From Bin16 sp965206315 (lineage in GTDB: Bacteria; Chloroflexota; Dehalococcoidia; Lucifugimonadales; Australimonadaceae), in NCBI GenBank assembly GCA_965206315.1, contig OZ242210.1, forward strand, positions 372,001-436,000: a stretch of 64,000 nucleotides of DNA, given 5' to 3'. Below, piece by piece: positions 34,338 through 43,355 of this stretch. Within the stretch, counting starts at the first letter, position 1. Every line of letters starts with the position of its first letter. The position numbers and the translations under genes are program-made. Below the pieces are notes generated by a model. That model saw only the letters and a list, made by a program, of their open reading frames with translations, was not told where the DNA came from and did not search any database.

Positions 34338-34655
34338 TCCGTGTGACACGCGCCCCTTACGCCATCGCCGCCTGACCGCGTACGCTGGTTGCATGACCGT
34401 GTCTCCGGCAGGACCCATAGACCGCGTCTATAGCTCGCGGCACCGGCTATCAACAGGATCTATGGCTCCGGCCCGGAAACTTGAAAAACATGGCCATCTT
34501 GAGATTCTTGATGCTCCGAAGTCCCGGAAGCAGGCCACGGCCATGAAAACGCTCCGATCAAGGATCTCAAGGATGCCAAACGAGGTCGCGATTTCACTCG
34601 TGACAAACCGATCAAGAGTGCCAGAATCCCGCACGGTTGGCATCCTTGATCGGCA
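34338..34655 (+). repeat. Copy 2 of the ~330-bp dispersed intergenic repeat
   Basis: This block carries the same six ordered landmarks as 9629-9960, on the opposite strand. It includes TACGCTGG..GCATGACCGT at 34381-34400, ACCCATAGACCG at 34413-34424, CCGGAAGCAGGCC at about 34524 and GCGATTTCACTCGT at about 34588. Several short inverted copies of CCGATCAAGGAT lie at its right end (34554-34655). The landmark region can be read in one frame in both copies as YAGCM.V..A.PIDR.Y.SR. The 437-bp gap before the next gene holds nothing else I can recognise. Confidence 0.6.
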
Positions 34656-34731
34656 GCCGGAGCGTAGACCCGCGCGCTCAACAGAAGTAAAGTAGGCTCA
34701 CGCAAACAGCACGCACGCAAGAGGTGCAACG

Positions 34732-35904
34732 ATGCTCACGCAGCAAGAGAACGACCTGATTACGAGAGTCGGTCCGGGCACGCCGGGGGGCGAACTGCTC
34801 CGCCGCTACTGGCACCCCATCGCCATCGCCTCCGACCTCACGGACGAACGCCCCACCAAGGCCGTCCGCGTTATGGGCGAGGACCTCGTCCTCTTCAAGG
34901 ACAAGTCCGGGCGCATCGGCCTGCTGGCCGACCACTGCGCGCACCGCAGCGCCTCGCTCGTCTACGGGCGCGTGGAGGAGCGCGGCATCTCCTGCGCCTA
35001 CCACGGCTGGCTGTACGACTGCGACGGCAACATCCTCGAGACGCCGCCGGAGAAGAACGAGGCGATCATGCGCTCCGTGAAGCAGACCGCCTACAAGGTG
35101 CAGGTGCACATCGGACTCGTCTTCGCATACATGGGCCCCGACCCCGCCCCACCGATGGCGCCTTATGACACGATGTTCCGCAAGGACGGCAAGCGCATGG
35201 TGCGCATCCACCCGCCGCTCAACTGCAACTGGTTCCAGGCGATGGAGAATTCGATGGACCCGGCGCACCTGCAGGTGCTGCACCAGGAGTTCACCGGCGG
35301 CGGACGCCAGCCCGTCAACACCACGCGCGGCTTCACCGACGACGTGGAGCACTTCGAGTTCTACGTGACCGACTACGGCGGACTGATGAAGAAGCGTACC
35401 TACAAGAACGGCATGGTGGACGAACACCCCGTCCTCATGCCGAACATCCTGCGGCAGGGCTCCAGCACGCAGTTCCGCACGCCCATAGACGACACGCACA
35501 CCTGGCACCTCCGCATGCACTTCTACCCCAACGAGGACGGCAGCGAGGACCCGGAGGCGTTCAACCCGGAGTTCAAGTTCGACCCGCCCATCAAGGAAGA
35601 CCCGGAGAAGGACCACCCCTTCACCCGGTTCATCCTGCGCGACGTGAATGCCCAGGACCAGATGGCATGGGAGACGCAGGGCCCCATCACCGACCGTACG
35701 ATCGAGCACCTCTCGTACTCGGACCGGGGCGTCGTGCTGATCCGCCGCGTGATGAAGGAGCAGATCGATCGGGTGCAGCGCGGCGAGGACCCCATCGGCG
35801 TCTTCCGCGACCCCGACCATCCGCTCATCGACACCAACGTCGACGAGGGCATCGCCCAGATCGGGGCCAACCGCTCGCCTGACGCGCAGGTAGTCGCGCG
35901 CTAA
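34732..35904 (+). CDS. Rieske [2Fe-2S] aromatic ring-hydroxylating oxygenase, large subunit (3)
   Basis: The 390 residues have the Rieske pair CAHRSASL and CAYHGW and the iron motif ENSMDPAHLQVLH. Its first 60 residues (MLTQQEND-ITRVGPGTP-GELLRRYWHPIA) are nearly the same as in the 10.1-kb paralog, so these two are close relatives. The C-terminus differs. No partner redox protein is nearby. It sits between a dispersed repeat and the chromate transporter, alone on its strand. Confidence 0.9.
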   Translation: MLTQQENDLITRVGPGTPGGELLRRYWHPIAIASDLTDERPTKAVRVMGEDLVLFKDKSGRIGLLADHCAHRSASLVYGRVEERGISCAYHGWLYDCDGNILETPPEKNEAIMRSVKQTAYKVQVHIGLVFAYMGPDPAPPMAPYDTMFRKDGKRMVRIHPPLNCNWFQAMENSMDPAHLQVLHQEFTGGGRQPVNTTRGFTDDVEHFEFYVTDYGGLMKKRTYKNGMVDEHPVLMPNILRQGSSTQFRTPIDDTHTWHLRMHFYPNEDGSEDPEAFNPEFKFDPPIKEDPEKDHPFTRFILRDVNAQDQMAWETQGPITDRTIEHLSYSDRGVVLIRRVMKEQIDRVQRGEDPIGVFRDPDHPLIDTNVDEGIAQIGANRSPDAQVVAR

Positions 35905-35914
35905 GGAGCGCGGG

Positions 35915-37096
35915 CTAAAGCGCGGCGAGCAGCGCGCCGGCTCCGGCCGCCAGGGCAACGACCGCCCACGGCGGCACACGCCAGAACGCCAGCAGCGCGA
36001 ACGCGCCCACGGCCAGCGCGAAGTCCTCGGGCGCGCGCACCGCGCTCGTCCACACCGGGTCGTACAACGCCGCGAGCAGCAGGCCGACGACCGCCGCGTT
36101 GACGCCCATCAGCGCCCGGCGTACCCGGACGACGCCGCGCAGCCGCTCCCAGAACGGCAGCACGCCTGCCACGAGGAAGAACGACGGCAGGAATATCGCG
36201 CCCAGCGCCAGCAGGCCGCCCAGCCATCGCGGAGCGACCACCTCCATCGCCGCTCCGAGGTAGCCCGCGAACGTGAACAGCGGCCCCGGCACCGCCTGCG
36301 CCGCTCCGTACCCGGCGATGAACTCGTCTGGCGTCACCCAACCCGGCGGGACGACCTCCGCCTCCAGCAGCGGCAGCACGACGTGGCCCCCGCCGAACAC
36401 GAGCGACCCCGCGCGGTAGAAGCTGTCGGCGACGGCCAGCGCTCCGTTGTCGACGACCCGCGCGGCAACCGGCAGCGCGATGAGCAGCACGAAGAACGCC
36501 AGCAGCGCAGCGACCGCGAGCCACGACGTTCCGCGCCGCGCATCCGACTGCGAGGACGCCGCATCGTCGGCGCGCAGCAGCGCCAGTCCCAGCAGTCCAC
36601 CGCCCGCGATGACGGCGAGTTGCGCCGCGATGCCCGGCGCCGCCAGCAGCGCGATGGCCGCAAGCGCCGCTATGGTCACGCGCGGCCTGTCCGGCGCGAG
36701 CGTTCGCGCCATGCCCCACAGCGCAAGCGCGACGACGGCCACGGCGACGACCTTCAGCCCGTGCAGCCAGCCCGCGTCGGTCTGGTCGCCGAGCGACTGC
36801 ACGCCGTAGGCGAACAGGATGAGCGCGACGGCTGACGGCAGCGTGAAGGCGAACCACGCCGCGAAGCCGCCGAGCAGTCCCGCGCGGCGGATGCCGATGG
36901 CGATCCCCAGCTGGCTGCTCGCGGGGCCGGGAAGGAACTGGCAGAGCGCAACGAGCCCCGCGAACGACTCCTCGTCCAACCAGCGCTTACGGACGACGTA
37001 CGCCTCGCGGAAGTAGCCGATGTGCGCGACCGGGCCGCCGAACGAGGTGAGGCCAAGCCACCCGGCGGTGAGCAACACCTCCCAGACGCGGCGCAT
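35915..37096 (-). CDS. chrA: Chromate transporter, two-domain ChrA
   Basis: The 393 residues are two homologous CHR halves. The first has GLTSFGGPVAHIGYFREAYVVRKRWLDEESFAGLVALCQFLPGPASSQLG, and the second has FGGGHVVLPLLE and DEFIAGYGAAQAVPGPLFTFAGYLGAAM. It exports chromate using the membrane potential. About 10-12 hydrophobic segments are present. It ends 10 bp from the convergent Rieske gene and begins 10 bp after argS on the same strand. Confidence 0.92.
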   Translation of the reverse strand: MRRVWEVLLTAGWLGLTSFGGPVAHIGYFREAYVVRKRWLDEESFAGLVALCQFLPGPASSQLGIAIGIRRAGLLGGFAAWFAFTLPSAVALILFAYGVQSLGDQTDAGWLHGLKVVAVAVVALALWGMARTLAPDRPRVTIAALAAIALLAAPGIAAQLAVIAGGGLLGLALLRADDAASSQSDARRGTSWLAVAALLAFFVLLIALPVAARVVDNGALAVADSFYRAGSLVFGGGHVVLPLLEAEVVPPGWVTPDEFIAGYGAAQAVPGPLFTFAGYLGAAMEVVAPRWLGGLLALGAIFLPSFFLVAGVLPFWERLRGVVRVRRALMGVNAAVVGLLLAALYDPVWTSAVRAPEDFALAVGAFALLAFWRVPPWAVVALAAGAGALLAAL

Positions 37097-37106
37097 GGGT
37101 TCGGCC

Positions 37107-38798
37107 CTACATCGTTTCGGGAGCGCTCATGCCCATCAGGGAGAGCGTTCGCGCGAGCGCGACGCGTGCGGCCTCGGTCAGCTTGAGGCGCGCTTTCATC
37201 AGCGGTGCGTCCGCCGGGTCGGACGAGAGCACGCGGCAGTGGTCGTAGAACCAGTGGAACGCTGTCGCCAGGTCTACCGCATAGTGCGGCAGCGAGTGCG
37301 GCGCGAGCGTGACGGCGATCGAGTCGATGATCTCCGGCAGTTGCAGCATCTTGCGCACGAGCGCAAGCTCGGCGGGGTCGGTCAACAGTGCGGTATCACC
37401 GTCGTCCCAAGCGACGCCGCGCTCGGCGGCCTGCCGGAGGATGCCCGCGATGCGAGCGTGCGCGTACTGGACGTAATAGACCGGGTTCTCGCTCGACTCC
37501 CCCTTCGCGAGTTCGAGGTCGAACTCCATCTGGCTCTCGGCGGCGCGTGCGAGGAAGAAGTAGCGGCAGGCATCCGCTCCTACCTCGTCGACGAGGTCGC
37601 CGAGTGTGACGATCTGCCCGGTGCGCTTGGACGCGCGGACGATGTCGCCGCCGCTCTTGAGCGTCACCAACTGGCCGATGAGGATGGTGAGCCGATCGGG
37701 GTCGAGTTCGAGCGCCTGCATCACCGCCTTCATGCGCGGCACGTGGCCCTGGTGGTCCGCGCCCCAGATGTCGATGACGCGGTCGAATCCGCGCTGTCCG
37801 AACTTGTCGCGGTGATAGGCGATGTCGGACGCGAAATACGTCGGGGCACCCGTGCTCCGCACGATGACGTTGTCCTTCTCGTCGCCCAACGCGCTGGAGG
37901 TGAACCACTCCGCGCCATCGCGCACGGCTGTGTAGCCGCGCTCACGAAGAAGCGCCATCGTCTCCTCATACTGCCCGTTGGTGTAGAGGTCGCGCTCGCG
38001 GAACCAGACATCAAACTCGACGCCGATGCGGTCGAGATCCCCGCGAATCACGTCGAGCATGCGGTTGAGGGCTTCCTCGCCGAGTTCTGCTGTCGCCTCG
38101 CCGACATCCATCTCGAGGTAGCGCGGCCCATAACGTCCGGCGAACTCCTCGCCTAGTTCCACGAGGTACGCGCCCCGGTAGCCGTCCTCTGGCAGCGGCA
38201 CGTCCGTCCTGCCGAGCGCCTCCGCGTACCGCGCGAACACGGAGCGATAGAACAGCTCCATCTGGTTGCCGGCATCGTTCACGTAGTACTCGCGGGTAAC
38301 GTCGAAACCGGCGGCAGCGAGCGCGCGGGCGAGCCCGCTGCCGAGCACCGCGCCGCGCGCATGCCCTACATGCACCGGCCCTGTGGGGTTCACGCTCACG
38401 AACTCGATCTGCACCCGCCTGCCCTCGCCCACTTCAACGTTTCCGAACGTATCGCCTGCGGCGCGGACCGCCTCTACCTGCCCGCGAAGCCAGTCGTCGC
38501 TCAGGCGGAAGTTGACGAACCCCGGCGGCGCGGCGGTGATCTCACCAATGGGACCGCCGTCCTCGCCCTGCGTGAGCGCGTCCGCCAGCACCTGCGCTAT
38601 CTCCAGCGGCGGGCGCTTCGCGGCCTTCGCGACGCGCAGGGGCAGGCCGGACGCGAAGTCCCCGTGGTCGGCCTTCTGCGGACGCTCCACGAAACCGGAC
38701 TGCGGCAGGTCGAACGGGGGAAGCGCGCCGGTGCGTTGCGCCTCGCCAACCGCGCCGCGCAGGCGTGAAGAGATGAGGTCTCGGACGAGCATAGGCAC
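37107..38798 (-). CDS. argS: Arginyl-tRNA synthetase
   Basis: The 563 residues have the class I HIGH motif as HVGH (NPTGPVHVGHARGAVLG), the ArgRS-specific YYVNDAGNQ, and SKR (ASKRTGQIVTLGDL) where other class I enzymes have KMSKS. The N-terminal ArgRS add-on and C-terminal anticodon-binding DALR domain (HCRVLS...RLKLTEAARVALARTLSLMGM) are present. Length is typical. It is divergent from amt. Confidence 0.96.
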   Translation of the reverse strand: MPMLVRDLISSRLRGAVGEAQRTGALPPFDLPQSGFVERPQKADHGDFASGLPLRVAKAAKRPPLEIAQVLADALTQGEDGGPIGEITAAPPGFVNFRLSDDWLRGQVEAVRAAGDTFGNVEVGEGRRVQIEFVSVNPTGPVHVGHARGAVLGSGLARALAAAGFDVTREYYVNDAGNQMELFYRSVFARYAEALGRTDVPLPEDGYRGAYLVELGEEFAGRYGPRYLEMDVGEATAELGEEALNRMLDVIRGDLDRIGVEFDVWFRERDLYTNGQYEETMALLRERGYTAVRDGAEWFTSSALGDEKDNVIVRSTGAPTYFASDIAYHRDKFGQRGFDRVIDIWGADHQGHVPRMKAVMQALELDPDRLTILIGQLVTLKSGGDIVRASKRTGQIVTLGDLVDEVGADACRYFFLARAAESQMEFDLELAKGESSENPVYYVQYAHARIAGILRQAAERGVAWDDGDTALLTDPAELALVRKMLQLPEIIDSIAVTLAPHSLPHYAVDLATAFHWFYDHCRVLSSDPADAPLMKARLKLTEAARVALARTLSLMGMSAPETM

Positions 38799-38902
38799 TC
38801 ATGATACCAGCGCCCCGCGGGAAACTGCCCCGCCGCAGCATTGTCGGGCGCGATGGGTATGCGCTACGCTCGCGCCGAACCGGAGAGCGGAGGTTGAGTG
38901 CC

Positions 38903-40291
38903 GTGACTATCCCGCGCATCCTGTCGTACCGCCGTCCCCCCATCATCCTTGCCGTTTCCGGTGTTCTCGCACTGGTGCTCTTCGTGGCCCAGCCTGCCGT
39001 CGCGCGCGCCGCGGACGTCGCTTCGGAGACAGCATTCGTTCTCAACACGTTCGCGTTCCTCATCTGGGGCGCGCTGGTGATGTGGATGGCTGCCGGGTTC
39101 ACGATGCTGGAGGCCGGTTCGGTCCGCACCAAGAACGCCTCCATGATCTGCATGAAGAACATCGGCCTCTACTCCATCGCGGGACTGGCCTACTTCTTCG
39201 TCGGCTACAACCTGATGTACGTCGACATCGTCGGGGGCTTCATCGGCTCGTTCAACCTGCTCTACGGGCCGTCGGCCAGCGAGGTGGCGCTGCTCGCAGG
39301 AGACGGCGACGCAGCCGCGGTCGTCGAGGAGAGCAGCTACTCGGTGATGTCGGACTGGTTCTTCCAGATGGTGTTCGTGGCAACGGCCGCCTCCATAGTC
39401 TCCGGCGCGCTTGCCGAGCGGGTGAAGATGTGGTCGTTCTTCATCTTCACGCTCCTGCTGACGGGGTTCATCTACCCCGTCGTCGGCGCGTGGACGTGGG
39501 GCGGCGGGTGGCTCGCCGAGATGGGCTTCCAGGACTTCGCAGGCTCCACGATCGTGCACAGCACCGGCGGCTGGGCCGCGCTGGCGGGCATACTCGTCGT
39601 GGGGCCGCGGCTCGGCAAGTTCGGGCGCGACGGCAAAGCCAGGCCGACGCCGCCGTCCAACACCATCGCGGTAACGCTGGGCGTGTTCATCCTCTGGCTC
39701 GGCTGGTTCGGCTTCAACGGCGGATCGCAACTCGCGCTGGCGAGCGCCGTGGACGCGGTTGCGATGAGCATCGTGATAGTGAACACGAACCTCGCCGCAG
39801 CCGCGGGCGTCATCACGGCCATCCTGGTCTCGCGCTGGATACTCGGACGCATCGACCTCTTCGCCGCACTGAACGGCGCTATCGCCGGGCTCGTCTCCAT
39901 CACCGCGGGGCCCGACATCGTGGACCACTACTGGGCGATCATCATCGGGGCGATCGGCGGGCTTATCGTTGTCGCCGGTCTCAAGCTGCTCGAGACGATC
40001 AAACTGGACGACGTCGTTGGCGCGGTGCCCGCCCACCTGTTCGCAGGCATCTGGGGCACGCTCGCCGCCTCCATCGCAGCCGGAGCGCAGTTCCACGTGC
40101 AACTCGTCGGCGTGCTGGCGGTCGGCGCGTTCGTCTTCCCCGTCTCCTGGCTGCTCTGGCAGGCGTTCAGGGCAACGCTGGGCGCGCGCGTGTCGTACAA
40201 CATCGAGCGGCTGGGGCAGGACGTCGGCGAGCTGGGGATCGAGGCGTACCCCGAGTTCGTGCTGATGCCGGAGCCGCACGACGAGGACTGA
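38903..40291 (+). CDS. amt: Ammonium transporter
   Basis: The 462-residue protein has 11 or so helices and Amt landmarks: AGFTMLEAGSVRTKN, DFAGSTIVHSTGGWAALAG (first pore His) and VGAVPAHLFAGIWGTLA (second pore His). A signal-like first helix ends in ARAADVAS, suggesting cleavage. GTG 38903 is chosen because GCGGAGG lies 9 nt upstream; the frame is open 34 codons further. No glnK follows, which is unusual because amt is commonly paired with it. The C-terminal tail is short. Confidence 0.93.
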   Translation: MTIPRILSYRRPPIILAVSGVLALVLFVAQPAVARAADVASETAFVLNTFAFLIWGALVMWMAAGFTMLEAGSVRTKNASMICMKNIGLYSIAGLAYFFVGYNLMYVDIVGGFIGSFNLLYGPSASEVALLAGDGDAAAVVEESSYSVMSDWFFQMVFVATAASIVSGALAERVKMWSFFIFTLLLTGFIYPVVGAWTWGGGWLAEMGFQDFAGSTIVHSTGGWAALAGILVVGPRLGKFGRDGKARPTPPSNTIAVTLGVFILWLGWFGFNGGSQLALASAVDAVAMSIVIVNTNLAAAAGVITAILVSRWILGRIDLFAALNGAIAGLVSITAGPDIVDHYWAIIIGAIGGLIVVAGLKLLETIKLDDVVGAVPAHLFAGIWGTLAASIAAGAQFHVQLVGVLAVGAFVFPVSWLLWQAFRATLGARVSYNIERLGQDVGELGIEAYPEFVLMPEPHDED

Positions 40292-40353
40292 CGCACACAC
40301 AAGCGCGCGTGCGCTTATACTACCGGCAGCAAACCAACCCGGAGGCGCGGACC

Positions 40354-41217
40354 ATGCTGGTTGACCTGGTGCACACCAAGACGAGCGACGACGTTACCCT
40401 GAGCGGCATCGTGCTGGAGCCGGAGCAGCCCCGCACTGACCTGCTCGTGGACGCGATGGTGATGGTGCATGGCTCCGCCGGCAACTTCTACCTTTCGCCC
40501 TCCAATCCCCGCGCCGCGAAACTGCGCGACATGGGCGTCCCCACCGCTCTCTTCAATACCCGCGGCCACGACGTGGTGGGCGGACGGGCCGGGAAGGTGC
40601 GCACCGGCAACGTCTACGAGCTGCTCTCCGAGACTCACCTGGACCTGAAAGCGATGGTCGCGTTCATGGTGGAGCGCGGATACGAGCGCGTGGGCATCTG
40701 GGGCAGCAGCCTCGGTGCGGTGCGCGTCGTGCTGGCGCAGGCGAAGAACCAGGACCCGAACGTCGCCGCGGTCATATCGCTCGCGCCGCTGCGCTTCTCC
40801 CACGAGTACTACTTGGCCTGCGAGATGGCTGAGGAGCACCTGAAGAACTACGAGGCCGCCAAGGCGCTCGTAGCAGCGGGGCGCGGCCACGAGATCATGT
40901 TCGTGGACTTCCCCAACCCCGGCGCGTACTTCTCCGCCGACGTCTACCTCGACCGCCACTGCTCGGAGCACTACGACATCACGAAGGCGCACACGAACGA
41001 GATCGCGTGCCCGCTGCTCATCCTCACCGGCACCGAGGAGACGCACCCGCGCATGCGCGACGCCGGCCGCGACATGGCCGCGCTCTGCGAGGGTCGCGAC
41101 AACGTGACGTGGGTGCACCTGGAGGGCGGCGACCACGGCTGGCACAACAAGGAGGACGACCTCTTCCGCGTCGTACCGGAGTGGCTGGGAGTCAAGGCAC
41201 CAGCCAGCGTGGGTTAG
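40354..41217 (+). CDS. Alpha/beta-hydrolase-fold protein
   Basis: The 287 residues have the oxyanion strand MVMVHGSAGNFY, the nucleophile elbow GIWGSSLGAVR (GxSxG), and the catalytic His in GGDHGWHNK. The general shape is that of dienelactone-hydrolase/peptidase-like enzymes. A role in hydrolysing an ester or lactone from aromatic breakdown is possible. CGGAGG precedes the ATG and TATACT at 40316-40321 could be its -10. Confidence 0.82.
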   Translation: MLVDLVHTKTSDDVTLSGIVLEPEQPRTDLLVDAMVMVHGSAGNFYLSPSNPRAAKLRDMGVPTALFNTRGHDVVGGRAGKVRTGNVYELLSETHLDLKAMVAFMVERGYERVGIWGSSLGAVRVVLAQAKNQDPNVAAVISLAPLRFSHEYYLACEMAEEHLKNYEAAKALVAAGRGHEIMFVDFPNPGAYFSADVYLDRHCSEHYDITKAHTNEIACPLLILTGTEETHPRMRDAGRDMAALCEGRDNVTWVHLEGGDHGWHNKEDDLFRVVPEWLGVKAPASVG

Positions 41218-41231
41218 AGCTATCCTGTGAA

Positions 41232-41516
41232 CTAGCCCCGAGAGGTCAGGAGCCTCGACGCTTCCTGTCGGGTCCAGGTGTCTGCCTTCGACCTAGCGAT
41301 CTTCTCCAGGGCATCCCGGCCGCGCATCGCCCTGATGATGCGCCGAGCACCGCTTGTCCGGCTCCGGCAGGCTTTGAGCGAGTAGCCTTCCGCCTCTTCG
41401 ATCTGTGCAGCAATATCCTCGTTGGTAAGCGACAGGTCGCAGAACTGCCTGAAGTAGGTGATGAAGCACCTCATGCCTACCGAGTTCAGGGTCCGCACAA
41501 ACTGCTGCTCGTTCAT
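41232..41516 (-). CDS. Small protein of unknown function
   Basis: The 94-residue protein (MNEQQFVRTLNSVGMRCFITYF ... ALEKIARSKADTWTRQEASRLLTSRG) is mostly helical with a basic C-terminal half. GGAGG lies 8 nt before the ATG, which supports expression. I recognise no family. It is convergent with the hydrolase gene and divergent from the flavin reductase. Confidence 0.55.
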   Translation of the reverse strand: MNEQQFVRTLNSVGMRCFITYFRQFCDLSLTNEDIAAQIEEAEGYSLKACRSRTSGARRIIRAMRGRDALEKIARSKADTWTRQEASRLLTSRG

Positions 41517-41557
41517 CGTTCCCGGCCTCCAGCCCTGCGGGAGTTGTAAGGATGCTC

Positions 41558-41563
41558 TATCCT
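41558..41563 (+). promoter_or_regulatory. -10-like hexamer before the flavin reductase
   Basis: TATCCT ends 8 nt before the ATG at 41572 and no Shine-Dalgarno sequence lies between. This is the same geometry as at coaX and the 11.4-kb toxin. Confidence 0.3.
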
Positions 41564-41571
41564 ACACGCCG

Positions 41572-42051
41572 ATGACAGCCGACCCCACCCTCTACCGCCA
41601 GGCGTGGCGCAGGTTCCCTACCGGCGTGAGCGTGGTCACCACACGCTCGCCGGACGGCGCGCCCTACGCCACGACCGCGAATGCGCTCCTCTCCGTGTCG
41701 CTCGACCCGCCGCTGCTGCTGCTCAGTGTCGCGACGGGCGGGAACACGTGCGACTACCTCCGCCGCGAGGGGTGCTTCGGCGTGAACTTCCTCCGCGGCG
41801 ACCAGGCCGGCGTGGCGGACTTCTACGGCCGCGCCTCGCCCGAGGAGCGCCGGACGCTGCCCGAGGCGCACACGACGCACGAGAGCGGCGTCGCACTGCT
41901 GGACGACGCGCTCGTCGGCATGATCTGCCATATCGAGCAGCAGGTGGAGGCGGGCGACCACACGCTGTTCGTCGCGGCGGTCGAACACGTTGAGGTCCGG
42001 GAGGGCGGAGCGCTCCTCTTCCACGAGGGGCAGTACGGCAGCACCGGGTAA
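41572..42051 (+). CDS. Flavin reductase-like domain protein
   Basis: The 159 residues have the FMN-binding split-barrel pattern: RRFPTGVSVVTTRSPDGAPYATTANALLSVSLDPPLLLLSV, then GCFGVNFLRGDQ and HTLFVAAVEHVEV. Such proteins supply reduced flavin to two-component monooxygenases. No flavin monooxygenase is adjacent. It could conceivably serve a distant oxygenase. It is convergent with the second LigB-like gene, 7 bp away. Confidence 0.88.
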   Translation: MTADPTLYRQAWRRFPTGVSVVTTRSPDGAPYATTANALLSVSLDPPLLLLSVATGGNTCDYLRREGCFGVNFLRGDQAGVADFYGRASPEERRTLPEAHTTHESGVALLDDALVGMICHIEQQVEAGDHTLFVAAVEHVEVREGGALLFHEGQYGSTG

Positions 42052-42058
42052 CGCCGCC

Positions 42059-43063
42059 CTACTGCTCCCAGTAGGCGAAGCCCATGCCGCACGGCGACGC
42101 GAAGACCGGCACGTAGTCGATGACGACGCCCGGCTTGCCGTCCGCGACGCCCGCAGCGGCGACCCAGTTCCGCGACTCGCCTGTGCCGCTCCCGATACCG
42201 GTGTACATGCCGGTGCCGCCGTCGATCCAGCGGGCCGTCTTCGGGCCGTAGTCGGCCGGAGGAGTCGCGCCCTCCGCGTCGAACTCGTCCGCCATCCCCT
42301 TGCCGTCGCCCTTGGGTATGTAGGACAGGAGGCGCTCGTCGAATTCCGTGTTGAGCCACGAGGTGGGACTGCCTGGCGTGTGCCACAGCCCGCCCGAGCC
42401 GAGGACGGCTACGCGCAGGTCCAGTGGCGACGCCTCGATCACCTCTCGCACCGCCCTGCCGAGGCGGTAGCAGCGGTTGGCCGACGGTTGCGGGCCGAAG
42501 TAGCAGTTCACGAAGAACGGGATCATCGGGATGTCGAAGTCAGGGACGATGCGGGTGAAGGGGCGCATGAACGCGTGCCCCATACCGTGCTCCTTGTTCG
42601 GTATCTCGAAGCTGAACGATATGTCGAAGTCGCGGTGCGTGAGCCCAACCGCGAGTTCCTGGGCGAGTTGCGGGTTGCTCTGCACCTTGACCCACGTCTC
42701 GGGAGTCTTCTCGCGCCAGCCTCGCTGCTCGCCGGGGATGAAGCCCGTCCGGGCGCTCGTGCGGTAGCCCTCGAACTCGTCGCCGACGAAGACCCCGAAC
42801 GCAGGGAAGTTGTCCAGCCCGAACTGTTCCTGCTGGTCGTCGCCGAACACGAGGATGACGTCCGGTTTGGCCTCTTCCATCTTCTGCCGCAGCACCTCGA
42901 ATGCGTCCATACAGCGCTTGTGCTGGGCGGCGTTCTCCTCCTCGGACATGACGGGGTTGTCCGGCAGCGGTGGACGGGCGGCCCGCACCTTGTTCCACAG
43001 GTGCGGCTCCATGAAGAGGAAGGGCGAGTGAGAGCAGGCCTCGACGAGCACGATCTCTGCCAT
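42059..43063 (-). CDS. Class III extradiol dioxygenase-like protein, LigB superfamily (2)
   Basis: The 334 residues parallel the protein at 13976-14959: VEACSHSPFLF at the N-terminal metal site, KPDVILVFGDDQQEQFGLDNFPAFGVFVGDEF, HTPGSPTSWLN, and the C-terminal DYVPVFASPCGMGFAYWEQ. No LigA subunit is present. AAGGAGG precedes the ATG. The two LigB-like proteins differ enough to have different substrates. Confidence 0.82.
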   Translation of the reverse strand: MAEIVLVEACSHSPFLFMEPHLWNKVRAARPPLPDNPVMSEEENAAQHKRCMDAFEVLRQKMEEAKPDVILVFGDDQQEQFGLDNFPAFGVFVGDEFEGYRTSARTGFIPGEQRGWREKTPETWVKVQSNPQLAQELAVGLTHRDFDISFSFEIPNKEHGMGHAFMRPFTRIVPDFDIPMIPFFVNCYFGPQPSANRCYRLGRAVREVIEASPLDLRVAVLGSGGLWHTPGSPTSWLNTEFDERLLSYIPKGDGKGMADEFDAEGATPPADYGPKTARWIDGGTGMYTGIGSGTGESRNWVAAAGVADGKPGVVIDYVPVFASPCGMGFAYWEQ

Positions 43064-43158
43064 TGCGGCCTCCTTGCGCCGCCTTCACAGAGGCGGCGGT
43101 GCGTTCCTGATGGGCAATGTGGGTGCGATGCGGGTACTTTACTCCAAAACGGCGCGCT

Positions 43159-43248
43159 TGGCGGAGGGAGTGGGATTCGAACCCACGGTACCGTCGCCGG
43201 CACAGCGGTTTTCAAGACCGCCGCAATCGTCCACTCTGCCATCCCTCC
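43159..43248 (-). tRNA. tRNA-Ser (anticodon TGA), CCA encoded
   Basis: Acceptor GGAGGGA pairs with TCCCTCC, anticodon stem GCGGT/ACCGC has loop CTTGAAA, a long variable arm is present, discriminator G, and CCA is encoded. Total 90 nt, class II. Confidence 0.95.
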
Positions 43249-43355
43249 GTGCAAGGTAATGGTAGCACCGACCCGCCGCCTTACGCTCCGTGCAGGCGTC
43301 CGCCGCTGTTCCCCGGCCTGCTAAACTCCCGCGAGAATCCTCCCGAGGTTGTGCA

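Noticed and set aside
38383..40353. Upstream part of the 944-codon plus-strand ORF ending at 41217
   Set aside because: It overlaps argS in antisense and amt in another frame. Only the end, from ATG 40354 with its CGGAGG site, is a recognisable hydrolase.
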